From contig OZ244935.1 of NCBI GenBank assembly GCA_965222005.1, forward strand, positions 3,410,001-3,474,000: DNA of 64,000 bases. Direction: 5' to 3'. Both the position numbers and the translations under genes were made by a program. The notes under the pieces are model-generated. The model saw nothing but the letters and a program-made list of their open reading frames with translations. It had not been told where the DNA came from and searched no databases. The stretch comes from CBDCTM01 sp965222005 (lineage in GTDB: Bacteria > Bacteroidota > Bacteroidia > Chitinophagales > Saprospiraceae). This document shows, one piece after another, positions 28,755-37,923 of this stretch (its first letter is position 1; each line of letters begins with the position of its first letter).

Positions 28755-28878
28755 GCAGAACGGCCTGCGTAAACGCCGTGCGGTTTTCAAAGTGCTGAAA
28801 GGAACTGCAAAATTCTTTATCAACCAAAAGGCATTTCATCTTCCAAGTAGCCGCATGGACGCTTTACGCTTTGTTGGT
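28755..28878 (-). other. attC site 16 (long type I), attC of A2
   Basis: CAGAACGG ... TTTGTTGG, arms GCGTAAACGCC / GCTTTACGC. Confidence 0.9.
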
Positions 28879-28954
28879 AGCCGTATTTTTCCGGCGCCTC
28901 AGCGCCGGTTTTCCTTTCAGGTAATTTCGGAGCCATATTAGTCCAAACTGTTGA

Positions 28955-30364
28955 CAGCGATTCTCGCTATTAGAAAAAAGTAAATATTTATTCGAGCCTA
29001 GGGAGGCTGATTTTGATTTCCCTGGCGATAAATCGGTAAATAACGTTCATTGACATACAAGGTAACACATCAAAGACCTGTCGAATTTTTTCCCAAAGGT
29101 TTTTTTTGGTTTTGCAATAAGTCCATGCCTTTTTGAAGGCCTTGTCTAATTTTTGAGCAATCTGGTCAACGAGGAATGCTAAAAAAGTGAGCAACATAAA
29201 ATTAGTTGCGAGGTACTTTTTGCCATGACCATATGAATGCTCTAAATGATACCCTTGATTTTTAAGGGTATTAAACGTTTCGTTTTCAATTTTCCAACGG
29301 CTACGTCCCACCTTGACTAACTCCATTATGTTGTCTTGGTCAATGGGAATGTCTGTTATCCAAGAGTTGAAATAGGTTCGTTTACCATCAGAATCAAATT
29401 CTTCGTATTCAAAGTAGTTGGTGTTAATTTGCTGGTGCTGTCCATTGAGTATTAGGTCATTAGCCCAACGGGCTATCGCTTTTTTACCCTTTGACTCATT
29501 CCACATATGAGTTTGTAAGGCATCTTTAGCTTTGAGTGCATCCACTTGAATTAATACATAACCATCCTGAATGCCAATGATATAGCGCATTTGATAGTCG
29601 CCTAATAACTTAATGTGTGGACCATTAGGATATAGACCGTCAAAAATGCCGAGCAATTCATATTCTTCAATGGGAAGCATCTGGCGAACCTTTGGAATGA
29701 GGCGCTTAGAAGCATTAAGTTCACAGTCATTCTTTTGGGAGCCATCCTGTTTAACAATGGCTTCACAGGCTATTGGAAATACTTCTTTATGATCAGGATG
29801 CACCATTACTGCAGCTAAGGCCTGATGGGAATAGGTTATTTTTGTAACCTCCCCCTTTTTATTGCGATACTCCTTTTTCAAGCAATGTTCACAGGGTGTT
29901 TTGGCACTACAATAGTGTTGAGTACCGTCAAAAGGGAGGGCTTGGTATCGCCCTAATACCTTATAATCATCCATGATGCCGTCATTGCTTAGCTCTTGAT
30001 GAGCGATCCCAAAACACTTTTGAATATCGTCAGGGGATACCCCATCTATACCTTCTCGAATAGCACTATCTGATGGAAGAAAGTTCACATCGTATATTTG
30101 CTGTAAGTTTTCTTCGCGCTGAGGATAGTTAATTCGGTACTGGTGTAAAGAAGCATCTTTTAAATGAAACATCGCCAAAGCTGATTGCAAATAATCTCCT
30201 AATGATATTTGGGCATTTTTATAACGATGCTCTTTTACTTGGTCAAAACCTATTTTTATACCTTGTATTAATTTGTCAACCATAGGCTATCTCTTTTGAT
30301 AGCTAAGATATATACTCATTTTTTTACAGTCATATTTTTTTTCCTTTAATAGCAAGAATTGCTG
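28955..30364 (-). mobile_element. IS4/ISNCY-like element, 1410 bp
   Basis: TIRs CAGCGATTCTCGCTATTA and CAGCAATTCTTGCTATTA, with a perfect 9-bp duplication AACTGTTGA (28946-28954, 30365-30373). The empty site is present in A1, A3 and A4. Confidence 0.92.
28988..30283 (-). CDS. DDE transposase of the IS4/ISNCY-like element
   Basis: 431 aa. Likely catalytic motifs: ALPFDGTQHYCS (Asp), LLGIFDGLYPNGPH (Asp), and the C-terminal RWKIENETFNTLKNQGYHLEHSYGHG segment (cut here: RWKIENETFNTLK) with the catalytic Glu, as in IS4-type enzymes. A CEHC cluster (about residue 131) may bind zinc. I place it near ISNCY/IS4 rather than in a named group. Intact frame. Confidence 0.8.
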   Translation of the reverse strand: MVDKLIQGIKIGFDQVKEHRYKNAQISLGDYLQSALAMFHLKDASLHQYRINYPQREENLQQIYDVNFLPSDSAIREGIDGVSPDDIQKCFGIAHQELSNDGIMDDYKVLGRYQALPFDGTQHYCSAKTPCEHCLKKEYRNKKGEVTKITYSHQALAAVMVHPDHKEVFPIACEAIVKQDGSQKNDCELNASKRLIPKVRQMLPIEEYELLGIFDGLYPNGPHIKLLGDYQMRYIIGIQDGYVLIQVDALKAKDALQTHMWNESKGKKAIARWANDLILNGQHQQINTNYFEYEEFDSDGKRTYFNSWITDIPIDQDNIMELVKVGRSRWKIENETFNTLKNQGYHLEHSYGHGKKYLATNFMLLTFLAFLVDQIAQKLDKAFKKAWTYCKTKKNLWEKIRQVFDVLPCMSMNVIYRFIAREIKISLPRLE

Positions 30365-30885
30365 AACTGTTGAGGAACCAATATATGAAATTTTGTCGAG
30401 ATGTGTATTTTGAATGTTATTTTTCTTCTACAATTCTACTGTTGTGGGCGTACTATTTTTCATGCTGCTCCAATACCTTTTCGGAGTTGAGTTTACCGAT
30501 TGTTGATTAACAATTAGCTGGATTAGGCCGAATTCATTATTTAACTCTATGATTTTCAACAATTTATGGATTGCAATAATTTTAAGTTATTAAACTTTAT
30601 TACAGATGTTGTGGAGTTTGTAATTTTTAAAATCTACTTGTCTCAATTAGTTTTAGGATTTCAATTACTTTCAAAAGCTCTTTGTGAATTGTTGTGATTC
30701 TTTGTCAAAGTATTCAATTACAAAATTCAAAAGGCCGTAGTCCTGCCAATCGAAGAGGGATGATTGTATCAATTTCAAAGCGGGTTGGTAAGCCTTTCAG
30801 GATGTTGTTTTCCTTTTCCAGGTATTGAATTTACTACGATGCTGTTTGAAAAATAGGAAAGCTGTGGGTTTGATTTTCTATGGCT

Positions 30886-30952
30886 ACCCAACGGCTCGTG
30901 TACCTGCAGGTGCCGACGAATGGAGGTACTTGACAGGTACACATTGTTGGTG
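30886..30952 (-). other. attC site 17 (short type), attC of two-gene cassette copy 1
   Basis: CCCAACGG ... TTGTTGG with GTGTACCTG / CAGGTACAC arms. Same as attC 26. Confidence 0.9.
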
Positions 30953-30959
30953 GCTGTGT

Positions 30960-31265
30960 TCAATTTTTGTTCACTTTACTTTCTTTAATTAACTCTGTTC
31001 TCATCCGAAATTTTGCTTGTTCTCCAATCTCTACATATCTCGCAATTCTTCCATTGCACGATTTGCATTTTCCTTGAAAAACTACATCATTTAAATCATT
31101 TAGGATTAAACTGTATTCAATCATTTCTACTTCATTCTTTCCATAACAATTTGAGCAAAATGAATTATGCTTTGCTAAATCCACTATTTGGTCAAATTCA
31201 TCCTCAACTATAAATTTCAAGTCCTCTTCGCTAATTGGTATTTCGATTTCCCTTTTCATTCTCAT
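30960..31265 (-). CDS. Unknown zinc-ribbon-like protein, copy 1
   Basis: 101 aa. Two CxxC pairs (FCSNCYG at about residue 36 and GKCKSCNG at about 66) separated by a beta strand suggest a zinc ribbon. I recognise no family. Starts at Met 1 or Met 3. Its start overlaps the stop of the upstream gene by 4 bp (ATGA), so the two are co-translated. An apparently identical copy is at 40633-40938. Confidence 0.7.
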   Translation of the reverse strand: MRMKREIEIPISEEDLKFIVEDEFDQIVDLAKHNSFCSNCYGKNEVEMIEYSLILNDLNDVVFQGKCKSCNGRIARYVEIGEQAKFRMRTELIKESKVNKN

Positions 31266-31819
31266 AGTTTTTCTAATTGAATTGATACATTTAAGTTGTC
31301 TCTATCAGACCCCCATTCTTCTTTGTCTTCATATCTTAAATCTAAAGTTAGTTTTTGTTCTTTTTCGAATTCTCTTTCTACAACATAGTTGAAGATTCTA
31401 TTCATGGCAATCATCATTTTATTCTTTCTGAGTACTCTTCTAACTTGCCCTGACTCCAATTGTGTGTCGTAATTTGCCAATATAGATTTTGTCTCTTTGA
31501 ACTCAGTTATTCTAATTGGCTCAGCTAATTCTCCTTTTAACAATTCAGATTTCTGCTTCTGCAATTCATCTGCATCAAGATATGTATAAATATTTGTGTA
31601 CTCACTTCTTTTTAAACACATCTTTATCGCTGTTTTGATTATTTCTATTTTTCTAGAATCATCATTTTCCAATCTCTTCAATTCATTATTCCCAAAGCTA
31701 AGCGTAATATGTTCTCCGTCTGTTTTTATTCCCACATTCTTGAATTTTTCAAGCCACTTTTTCAATCCCATATCTTTATCCAAATTAAATTGTATTCCTA
31801 TCCATTCTTGTTCATTCAT
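31262..31819 (-). CDS. Unknown 185-aa protein paired with zinc-ribbon protein, copy 1
   Basis: 185 aa, soluble, mixed alpha/beta, charged. A central helix-rich part (KSILANYDTQLESGQVRRV) precedes a beta-rich C-terminus. No family is recognised. First gene of a two-gene cassette bounded by attC 17 and attC 18. An apparently identical copy is at 40935-41492. Confidence 0.7.
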   Translation of the reverse strand: MNEQEWIGIQFNLDKDMGLKKWLEKFKNVGIKTDGEHITLSFGNNELKRLENDDSRKIEIIKTAIKMCLKRSEYTNIYTYLDADELQKQKSELLKGELAEPIRITEFKETKSILANYDTQLESGQVRRVLRKNKMMIAMNRIFNYVVEREFEKEQKLTLDLRYEDKEEWGSDRDNLNVSIQLEKL

Positions 31820-31849
31820 TGCTATTTGCTTTTATTTTTTTCTCATAGC

Positions 31850-31973
31850 CACCAACGGCCCGGCTATGCGCCGTGTGGTGTCAGGATGCTGAAAGGAACA
31901 AAGGTGTAGTTTTTCGGTAAGGTTAAATTTTCTTCGAAAATTTAACCACATGGTCGCATAGCCAGTGTTGGCT
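31850..31973 (-). other. attC site 18 (long type II), attC of C3
   Basis: ACCAACGG ... GTGTTGGC, arms CCCGGCTATGCGCC / GGTCGCATAGCC. Confidence 0.92.
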
Positions 31974-32239
31974 GCATTCTCTTCTGCGCGTTGGCCAAAG
32001 TTTCCATTACAGTGTTTTGGCTGCTACTCAATTTCTCTAATCTCAAAGCCCTTTTCAACAGAATTTTCAATGATACTAATTTTAGATACAAATTTAAGCT
32101 ACAATTTTCAACAGTCAATTTACCAAATTAGAAATCTAATCTCAAAAATTGTCAATCAAAATTTAACTGCTGATGAAATTCATGATTTTCTTGCTGACGA
32201 ATTGAAGTCAGTACAATTACCCGTAATCCATCAATTGTG

Positions 32240-32823
32240 ATTAAACTACTACCGGCTTGAAGCCGGTAGATTTGGGTGAGTGGGCTGTAAGCCCACTCAA
32301 TCCACCCGCTTATTCCGCGACTTCAAAGTTGTCATCGTCTTGTTCTTTGTCTTGCGTTTCAATATATTTCATTATCACTTCATCTGTCACATTACCGGAT
32401 GAAGCCGCGAAATACCCACGCGCCCACAAATGGCGACCCCAAAAATGCTTCGACAATGGCTTGAACTCGCTTAGCATTTTTCTTGATGTTTTGCCTTTGA
32501 GCAACTGCATTAGCTTACTCACACTCAAGTATGGTGGCACCGAAACAAACATATGAATGTGATCCTTCGAAACATGGCCTCGAATTATTTCTACTTCATT
32601 TGTTTTGCATATTTCGCGAAGCAATGATCGGCATCTGTTTGCTATTTCGCCTCGTAGTATTGGTTTGCGATATTTCGTAATCCACACTAAATGGTATTTT
32701 ATATCGTATAAAGAATGCGAAGTCTTTCTGTAATGTTGCATCTGGTAAATATAATACCTTCCCGCATCAAACTAAAGTCTTCGCCTGAAGGCGAGGGATT
32801 TCCTCCCCTTCCCCGAATGAGAC
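32240..32823 (-). mobile_element. IS200-type element, copy 3
   Basis: 584 bp, minus orientation, after TTAAT. The empty site is visible in the other family C cassettes, which fixes both ends and shows no duplication. Confidence 0.95.
32310..32741 (-). CDS. tnpA: IS200-family transposase TnpA, copy 3
   Basis: 143 aa, apparently identical to copies 1 and 2; HUH and Tyr residues intact. Confidence 0.95.
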   Translation of the reverse strand: MQHYRKTSHSLYDIKYHLVWITKYRKPILRGEIANRCRSLLREICKTNEVEIIRGHVSKDHIHMFVSVPPYLSVSKLMQLLKGKTSRKMLSEFKPLSKHFWGRHLWARGYFAASSGNVTDEVIMKYIETQDKEQDDDNFEVAE

Positions 32824-33028
32824 ATTAAAATTATACGTAATCGATTGAAAATTAATGATTTACGGTAAATTTTGTTCAATCTCAATTTTTTGTAATTATC
32901 AATTCTAGTTTCAATTCAGGATAAATTATCAATCAGAATTTACTGTCAAAGATTCTCTTTCAATTACCTTTTTGGTACAGATGTTCATGCCATCCAATTC
33001 AAAAAAAGCGGGTCGGCCCAACCATTGC

Positions 33029-33153
33029 AGCCAACGGTCTGCGTAAACGCCGTGCGGCCTTCAAGGTGCTGAAAGGAACTACAAAATTCTTTATCAACCA
33101 AAAGGCATTTCATCTTCCAAGTAGCCGCATGGACGCTTTACGCTTTGTTACCT
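33029..33153 (-). other. attC site 19 (long type I), attC of E1
   Basis: GCCAACGG ... TTTGTTACC, arms GCGTAAACGCC / GCTTTACGC. Confidence 0.9.
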
Positions 33154-33627
33154 ATCCGTATTTCGGCGCGCACAGCGCCGTTTCTGAGGATAGTTTGAAA
33201 GGAACTGTTGAGCCCTTTATTTATCGCATTCACCACTGGAACAAAAGAGTTCTTTAGGTGGTGGTATAAATATATAACATTTTTCCTTAATCCGTGAAAT
33301 TGACTGTCAATTTGTAGTTGGACCACAGAGGAGAATTTGGGTATAATTTATCGATTCATAGCTTTCGCTGGAAGATTTAACAATTTGGCTGACTCAGTGC
33401 CGATCAAAGAATTATTGTGTGAAGAATAATTTCCGGTGATTATTGCTTTTAATTATTGTTGATCCCAGGCCCTGGTTCTTGGTTTGTAAAAAGCTTATCG
33501 AAGAAATTTTTAAGCGGGTAGGGCGATCATTTTGGATGCTGTATCTTGACGAATTCATTCAATTTTTCCAGGCGTAATTTGGGACTAATTTAGAATCGAG
33601 GGATGGCCTTAAAATTCTATGGTAGGT
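33150..33627 (-). repeat. Non-coding cassette family E, copy E1
   Basis: About 478 bp, nearly identical to E2 (36134-36611). It has a CGGCGCGCACAGCGCCG hairpin at 33164-33180 and the minus-strand motif CGCCCTACCCGCTTAAAAATTTC near 33515. A 62-codon minus-strand ORF (33138-33326) runs into the attC and is not convincing. Confidence 0.85.
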
Positions 33628-33690
33628 AACGGTCTGCATCTATGACGTTGCCAGCTTTTGCTGGCAATGGGCATAGATGCTTTGTTGGCA
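33624..33690 (-). other. attC site 20 (short type), attC of the 334-aa unknown
   Basis: GGTAACGG ... TTTGTTGGC with GCATCTATG / CATAGATGC arms and an inner TGCCAGCTTTTGCTGGCA hairpin. Confidence 0.92.
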
Positions 33691-33697
33691 GTAGTTT

Positions 33698-34702
33698 TCA
33701 TTTTTCTTCTAATTCTTTAATACTTTCAATATAAGCCAATTCGGAACCTGATAGATTTTTTTTTGCTTCTAAATATTCTATTTTTTCTTTCGAGAAGTTC
33801 ATTAGTTGTTTTCCTGCCTTAGTAATGTTAAGCTTAAGTATATTCTCCACCAATTCTCCTGAATTCACAATTGTTGATTTTACTGGAGAGTATTTGTATT
33901 TCATCTCATGCAACTCTAAAGAAGTCCTATACTCTTCAATCAGGTATTCAAATTCTTGCATATATACTTTGGGGTTAAAATTATCTATTGTCAGCTTATT
34001 AAACCAATTTAGAAATTTCTTTTGATTGAGCCTTGCTTGTTTGTCATCTTTAAATTCCATTAATTTACTCCACTCGATTTTCTTTGTGTCTACTTCTGGG
34101 TATTTAAGTAACGTTACATTTATCATCTCTTTCTCAATCTCTTTTTTACCAAATTGAGATTTTTTGGTGTCGAATATAGTTGGTATTGAGCGGTCATATA
34201 CATTTACAGTATTAAAAATGCAAGAATGTTGTTTAGTGATTTTATCAAAATAGTTTTTGTAGCATTTTCGGACAATATCCATTACGTTTGGATAATTATA
34301 TCGAAGAAATGTTGCCTTTTCCGCTCCATATTCTTGAGCTAATACAAACATCATTGATTCTTGATAATTTCCAGAAAAAAATAATTGTTGGCTTTTTGTA
34401 AGCATTAAGTCTTCATAAGAGTTAACATAATCTGGCAAAGAATCATCTGAATTCTTTTCAAGTTTTGTATTGTAACCTTTGTTTAATATCACATACAGTC
34501 CACTAATGAATTCTTTAAAAACATCATTGTGCCTGTCAGATTCCAACCCTACGTGATATTTATATTTTTCCGCAATTTCGATTTCTTCTTCTAAATTTCC
34601 AATTGATACTTTTTCATAGAACAATATTAGTTTCTTTAGATTTATATCATTTGGAAACCAAAAAAATCTTGAGGCACATAAAGGTAAACTTCCTATTATC
34701 AT
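33698..34702 (-). CDS. Unknown 334-aa protein
   Basis: 334 aa, mostly helical and charged, ending in Lys/Glu-rich helices (EKIEYLEAKKNLSGSELAYIESIKELEEK cut to its last part, AYIESIKELEEK). The N-terminus reads MIIGSLPLCASRFFWFPNDINLKK, resembling the start of large families of phage- or defence-associated unknowns (DUF6236-like), but I cannot confirm this. No transmembrane segment and no catalytic motif seen. Alone in its cassette; its stop is 8 bp before attC 20. Confidence 0.65.
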   Translation of the reverse strand: MIIGSLPLCASRFFWFPNDINLKKLILFYEKVSIGNLEEEIEIAEKYKYHVGLESDRHNDVFKEFISGLYVILNKGYNTKLEKNSDDSLPDYVNSYEDLMLTKSQQLFFSGNYQESMMFVLAQEYGAEKATFLRYNYPNVMDIVRKCYKNYFDKITKQHSCIFNTVNVYDRSIPTIFDTKKSQFGKKEIEKEMINVTLLKYPEVDTKKIEWSKLMEFKDDKQARLNQKKFLNWFNKLTIDNFNPKVYMQEFEYLIEEYRTSLELHEMKYKYSPVKSTIVNSGELVENILKLNITKAGKQLMNFSKEKIEYLEAKKNLSGSELAYIESIKELEEK

Positions 34703-34725
34703 GTTTTCATTTTTTCTTTAATTAC

Positions 34726-34793
34726 TGCCAACGGTCGGTGCATATGCAGTGGCCGACTGAAAGGAGGGCATTGACATATGCACTTTGTTAGTG
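34726..34793 (-). other. attC site 21 (short type), attC of D3
   Basis: GCCAACGG ... TTTGTTAG with GTGCATATG / CATATGCAC arms. Confidence 0.92.
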
Positions 34794-35301
34794 GTCGTAT
34801 CTTTCCGGCGCCTCAGCGCCGGTTTTCCTTTCAGATGTTTTTGCCACCAAATTCTTCAATCAGTTCACTTGCTAAATATATGAATTTTTTTCAAGATGTG
34901 TATTCCTGGTGTTATTTTTTATGAGTCACCTCAGTTGTTTTGGAGTAATTTAGCAGAATAATTATTGATGCCTTTTTTGAGCCAGGCTTTCAGTTCTTGA
35001 TTGTCAAAGAGCTTGATTAGGCCTGGTTGAATTGAAATTGTCTGCAAATTGTAGTTTTCAGGAATTTGAGTTGTTGTACTCAATTCAAGGAGTTTACCCA
35101 TATTCGAGTTCAACTCAAAATCAAAAAGGCCGTCAGTTGTGCTGTTCAAGAATTATTGCTGGTATCAATTTATCAATTTTATAAATTTATAAAGCGGGCT
35201 GGCAAGCCTATCAGGATGTTGTTTTCCTTTTCCAGATATTCAATTTACCACGATGCTGTTTGAAAAATAGGCAAGCTGCGGGATGATTTTCTATGTCCAC
35301 T
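34790..35301 (-). repeat. Non-coding cassette family D, copy D3
   Basis: Same structure as D1: hairpin with T-run at 34805-34822, 72-codon ORF at 34931-35149 (identical protein to D1), and GCCAGCCCGCTT near 35195. Confidence 0.85.
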
Positions 35302-35423
35302 AACGGTCTGCGTAAACGCCGTGCGGTTTTCAAAGTACTGAAAGGAACTGCAAAAATTCTTTATCAACCAAAAGGCATTTCATCTTCCAAGTAGCCGCAT
35401 GGACGCTTTACGCTTTGTTGGTA
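35298..35423 (-). other. attC site 22 (long type I), attC of A3
   Basis: CTAACGG ... TTTGTTGG, arms GCGTAAACGCC / GCTTTACGC. Confidence 0.9.
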
Positions 35424-36015
35424 GCCGTATTTTTCCGGCGCCTCAGCGCCGGTTTTCCTTTCAGGTAATTTCGGAGCCATATTACTCCAAACTGTTGAGG
35501 AACCAATATATGAAATTTTGTCGATATGTGTATTTTGAATGTTATTTTTCTTCTACAATTCTACTGCTGTGGGAGTAATATTTTTCATGCTGCTTCAATA
35601 GCTTTTCGGAGTTGAGCTTACCGATTGTTGATTAACAATTAGCCTGATTAGGCCAAATTTGTTATTTAACTCTATGATTTTCAATAATTTATGAATTGCA
35701 ATAATTTTAAGTTATTAAACTTTTTTACAGATGTTGTGGAGTTTGTAATTTTTAAAATCTACTTGTCTCAATTAGTTTTAGAATTTCAATTACTTTTAAA
35801 AGCTCTTTGTGAATTGTTACAATTCTTTGTCAAAGTATTCAATTACAAAATTCAAAAGGCCGTAGTCCTGCCAATCGAAGTGGGATGATTGTATCAATTT
35901 CAAAGCGGGTTGGCAAGCCTATCAGGATGTTGTTTTCCTATTCCAGGTTTTCAATTTACCACGATGCTGTTTGAAAAATAGAGTAAGCTGCGGGTTTGAT
36001 TTTCTATGGCTACCC
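35420..36015 (-). repeat. Non-coding cassette family A, copy A3
   Basis: Uninterrupted copy. Hairpin with T-run at 35435-35452; GCCAACCCGCTT on the minus strand near 35910. No intact gene. Confidence 0.87.
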
Positions 36016-36137
36016 AACGGTCTGCGTAAACGCCGTGCGGCATTCAAGGTGCTGAAAGGAACTGCAAAAATTCTTTATCAACCAAAAGGCATTTCATCTT
36101 CCAAGTAGCCGCATGGACGCTTTACGCTTTGTTACCT
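36012..36137 (-). other. attC site 23 (long type I), attC of E2
   Basis: CCCAACGG ... TTTGTTACC, arms GCGTAAACGCC / GCTTTACGC. Confidence 0.9.
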
Positions 36138-36611
36138 ATCCGTATTTCGGCGCGCACAGCGCCGTTTCTGAGGATAGTTTGAAAGGAACTGTTGAGTCCT
36201 TTATTTATCGCATTCACCACTGGAACAAAAGAGTTCTTTAGGTGGTGGTATAAATATATAACATTTTTCCTTAATCCGTGAATTTGACTGTCAATTTGTA
36301 GTTGGACCACAGAGGAGAATTTGGGTATAATTTATCGATTCATAGCTTTCGCTGGAAGATTTAACAATTTGGCTGACTCAGTGCCGATCAAAGAATTATT
36401 GTGTGAAGAATAATTTCCCGTGATTATTGCTTTTAATTATTGTTGATCCCAGGCCCTGGTTTTTGGTTTGTAAAAAGCTTATCGAAGAAATTTTTAAGCG
36501 GGTAGGGCGATCACTTTGGATGCTGTATCTTGACGAATTCATTCAATTTTTCCAGGCGTAATTTGGGACTAATTTAGAATCGAGGGATGGCCTTAAAATT
36601 CTATGGTAGGT
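36134..36611 (-). repeat. Non-coding cassette family E, copy E2
   Basis: Near-identical to E1 (a handful of substitutions, same length). CCCTACCCGCTT motif near 36500 on the minus strand. No gene. Confidence 0.85.
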
Positions 36612-36731
36612 AACGGCCCGGCTATGCGCCGTGTGGTGTCAGGATGTTGAAAGGAACAAAGATGTAGTTTTTCGATAAGGTTAAATTTTCGAAGAAAATT
36701 TAACCACATGGTCGCATAACCAGTGTTGGCT
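36608..36731 (-). other. attC site 24 (long type II), attC of C4
   Basis: GTAACGG ... GTGTTGGC, arms CCCGGCTATGCGCC / GGTCGCATAACC. Confidence 0.9.
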
Positions 36732-37205
36732 GCATTCTCTTCTGCGCGTTGGCCAAAGTTTCCATTACAGTGTTTTGGCTGCTACTCAATTTCTCTAATC
36801 TCAGAGTCCTTTTCAACAAAATTTTCAATGATACTAATTTTAGATACAAATTTCAGTTACAATTTTCAACAGTCAATTTACCAAATTAGAAATCTAATCT
36901 CAAAAATTGTCAATTAAAATTTAACTGCTGATGAAATTCAAGATTTTCTTGCTGATGAATTGAAGCCAGTACAATTATCCGTAATCTATCAATTGTGATT
37001 AAAATTATACGTAATCGATTGAGAATTAGTAGTTTATCATAATTTTTCCAACTTCAAATTTTCACAACTATCAATTCCAGTTTCAATTCAGAATAAATTC
37101 TCAATCAGAATTTACTATCAAAGATTCTCTTTCAATTACCTTTTTGGTACAGATGTTCATGCCATCCAATTCAAAAAAAAGCGGGTCGGCCCAACCATTG
37201 CAGCC
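36728..37205 (-). repeat. Non-coding cassette family C, copy C4
   Basis: Uninterrupted, 478 bp. GCCGACCCGCTTTTTTTT motif near 37180 on the minus strand. No gene. Confidence 0.87.
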
Positions 37206-37326
37206 AACGGTCTGCGTAAACGCCGTGCGGTTTTCAAAGTGCTGAAAGGAACTGCAAAATTCTTTATCAACCAAAAAGCATTTTATCTTCCAAGTAGCCG
37301 CATGGACGCTTTACGCTTTGTTGGGC
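37202..37326 (-). other. attC site 25 (long type I), attC of B2
   Basis: GCCAACGG ... TTTGTTGGGC, arms GCGTAAACGCC / GCTTTACGC. Confidence 0.9.
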
Positions 37327-37923
37327 GCTGTTCCTTCCTTTTCCTTTTACAAATTTTTAAAAGGAACTATGAGGCTCCAATTTTCCAGGTTGCCCCAATG
37401 GAACCCAACAATTTTACCGGGTATAAATATAACAATTTCCAGTCAACCGTAGCAACTTTGGTGTTTTACTTTTCAAAGTACTCTTGGTAGAATCTAATCA
37501 TTCACTCCGCTTACCACTTCCTGATTAATCATTGAGATTAGCTAGGCCTTTTCATTATATTTTGTTGATTATCAGTGTTTTATGTATTTGTATGAAATGC
37601 AATTTAATATTTTTCAGGAGTTTTAGCATTCTTGTTGCCCATGACTGAATTGGATTTTGGATTGAATTTCGACGAATCAGCAATTTTAATGATCTCGTTA
37701 CTTGTTGAGTAGTCTTGGAGTAGTCTTGATGAATGTAAGAGTTTCAGTTGCTCACGTGGCTAAACCGGAGCAAAATGTGCCACCAAAACCGGTGAAAATG
37801 TGCCACTGATTCCGGAGCAAGTTGTGCCAAAAAAACCAGCTGACCGGAGCAAAATGTGCCACTTTAGTTAAAAGAGTCGATTTCTATTCGGTGTTTTACT
37901 GAAAAATAAAACAGTAAAACACT

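Larger units (their letters stand above)
28875..30889 (-). repeat. Non-coding cassette family A, copy A2, split by an IS
   Basis: Family A sequence on both sides of the IS at 28955-30364. Hairpin with T-run at 28891-28908. The minus-strand GCCAACCCGCTT-type motif (here ACCAACCCGCTT) is near 30785. Confidence 0.88.
31970..33032 (-). repeat. Non-coding cassette family C, copy C3, split by IS200
   Basis: Family C with IS200 copy 3 at 32240-32823, inserted in the otherwise conserved ATTGTGATTAAAATTATACG stretch. A plus-strand ORF here (31965-32240) is not conserved. The GCCGACCCGCTT motif is near 33010. Confidence 0.88.

Noticed and set aside
33138..36310. 62-codon minus-strand ORF in E1 and E2
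   Set aside because: Runs into the attC, and the two copies are too alike to show selection; no family or start signal.
37765..37870. Direct repeats upstream of the type b istA as a promoter/operator array
   Set aside because: They are the multiple IstA-binding repeats expected at IS21 ends and recur at the right end of the same element.
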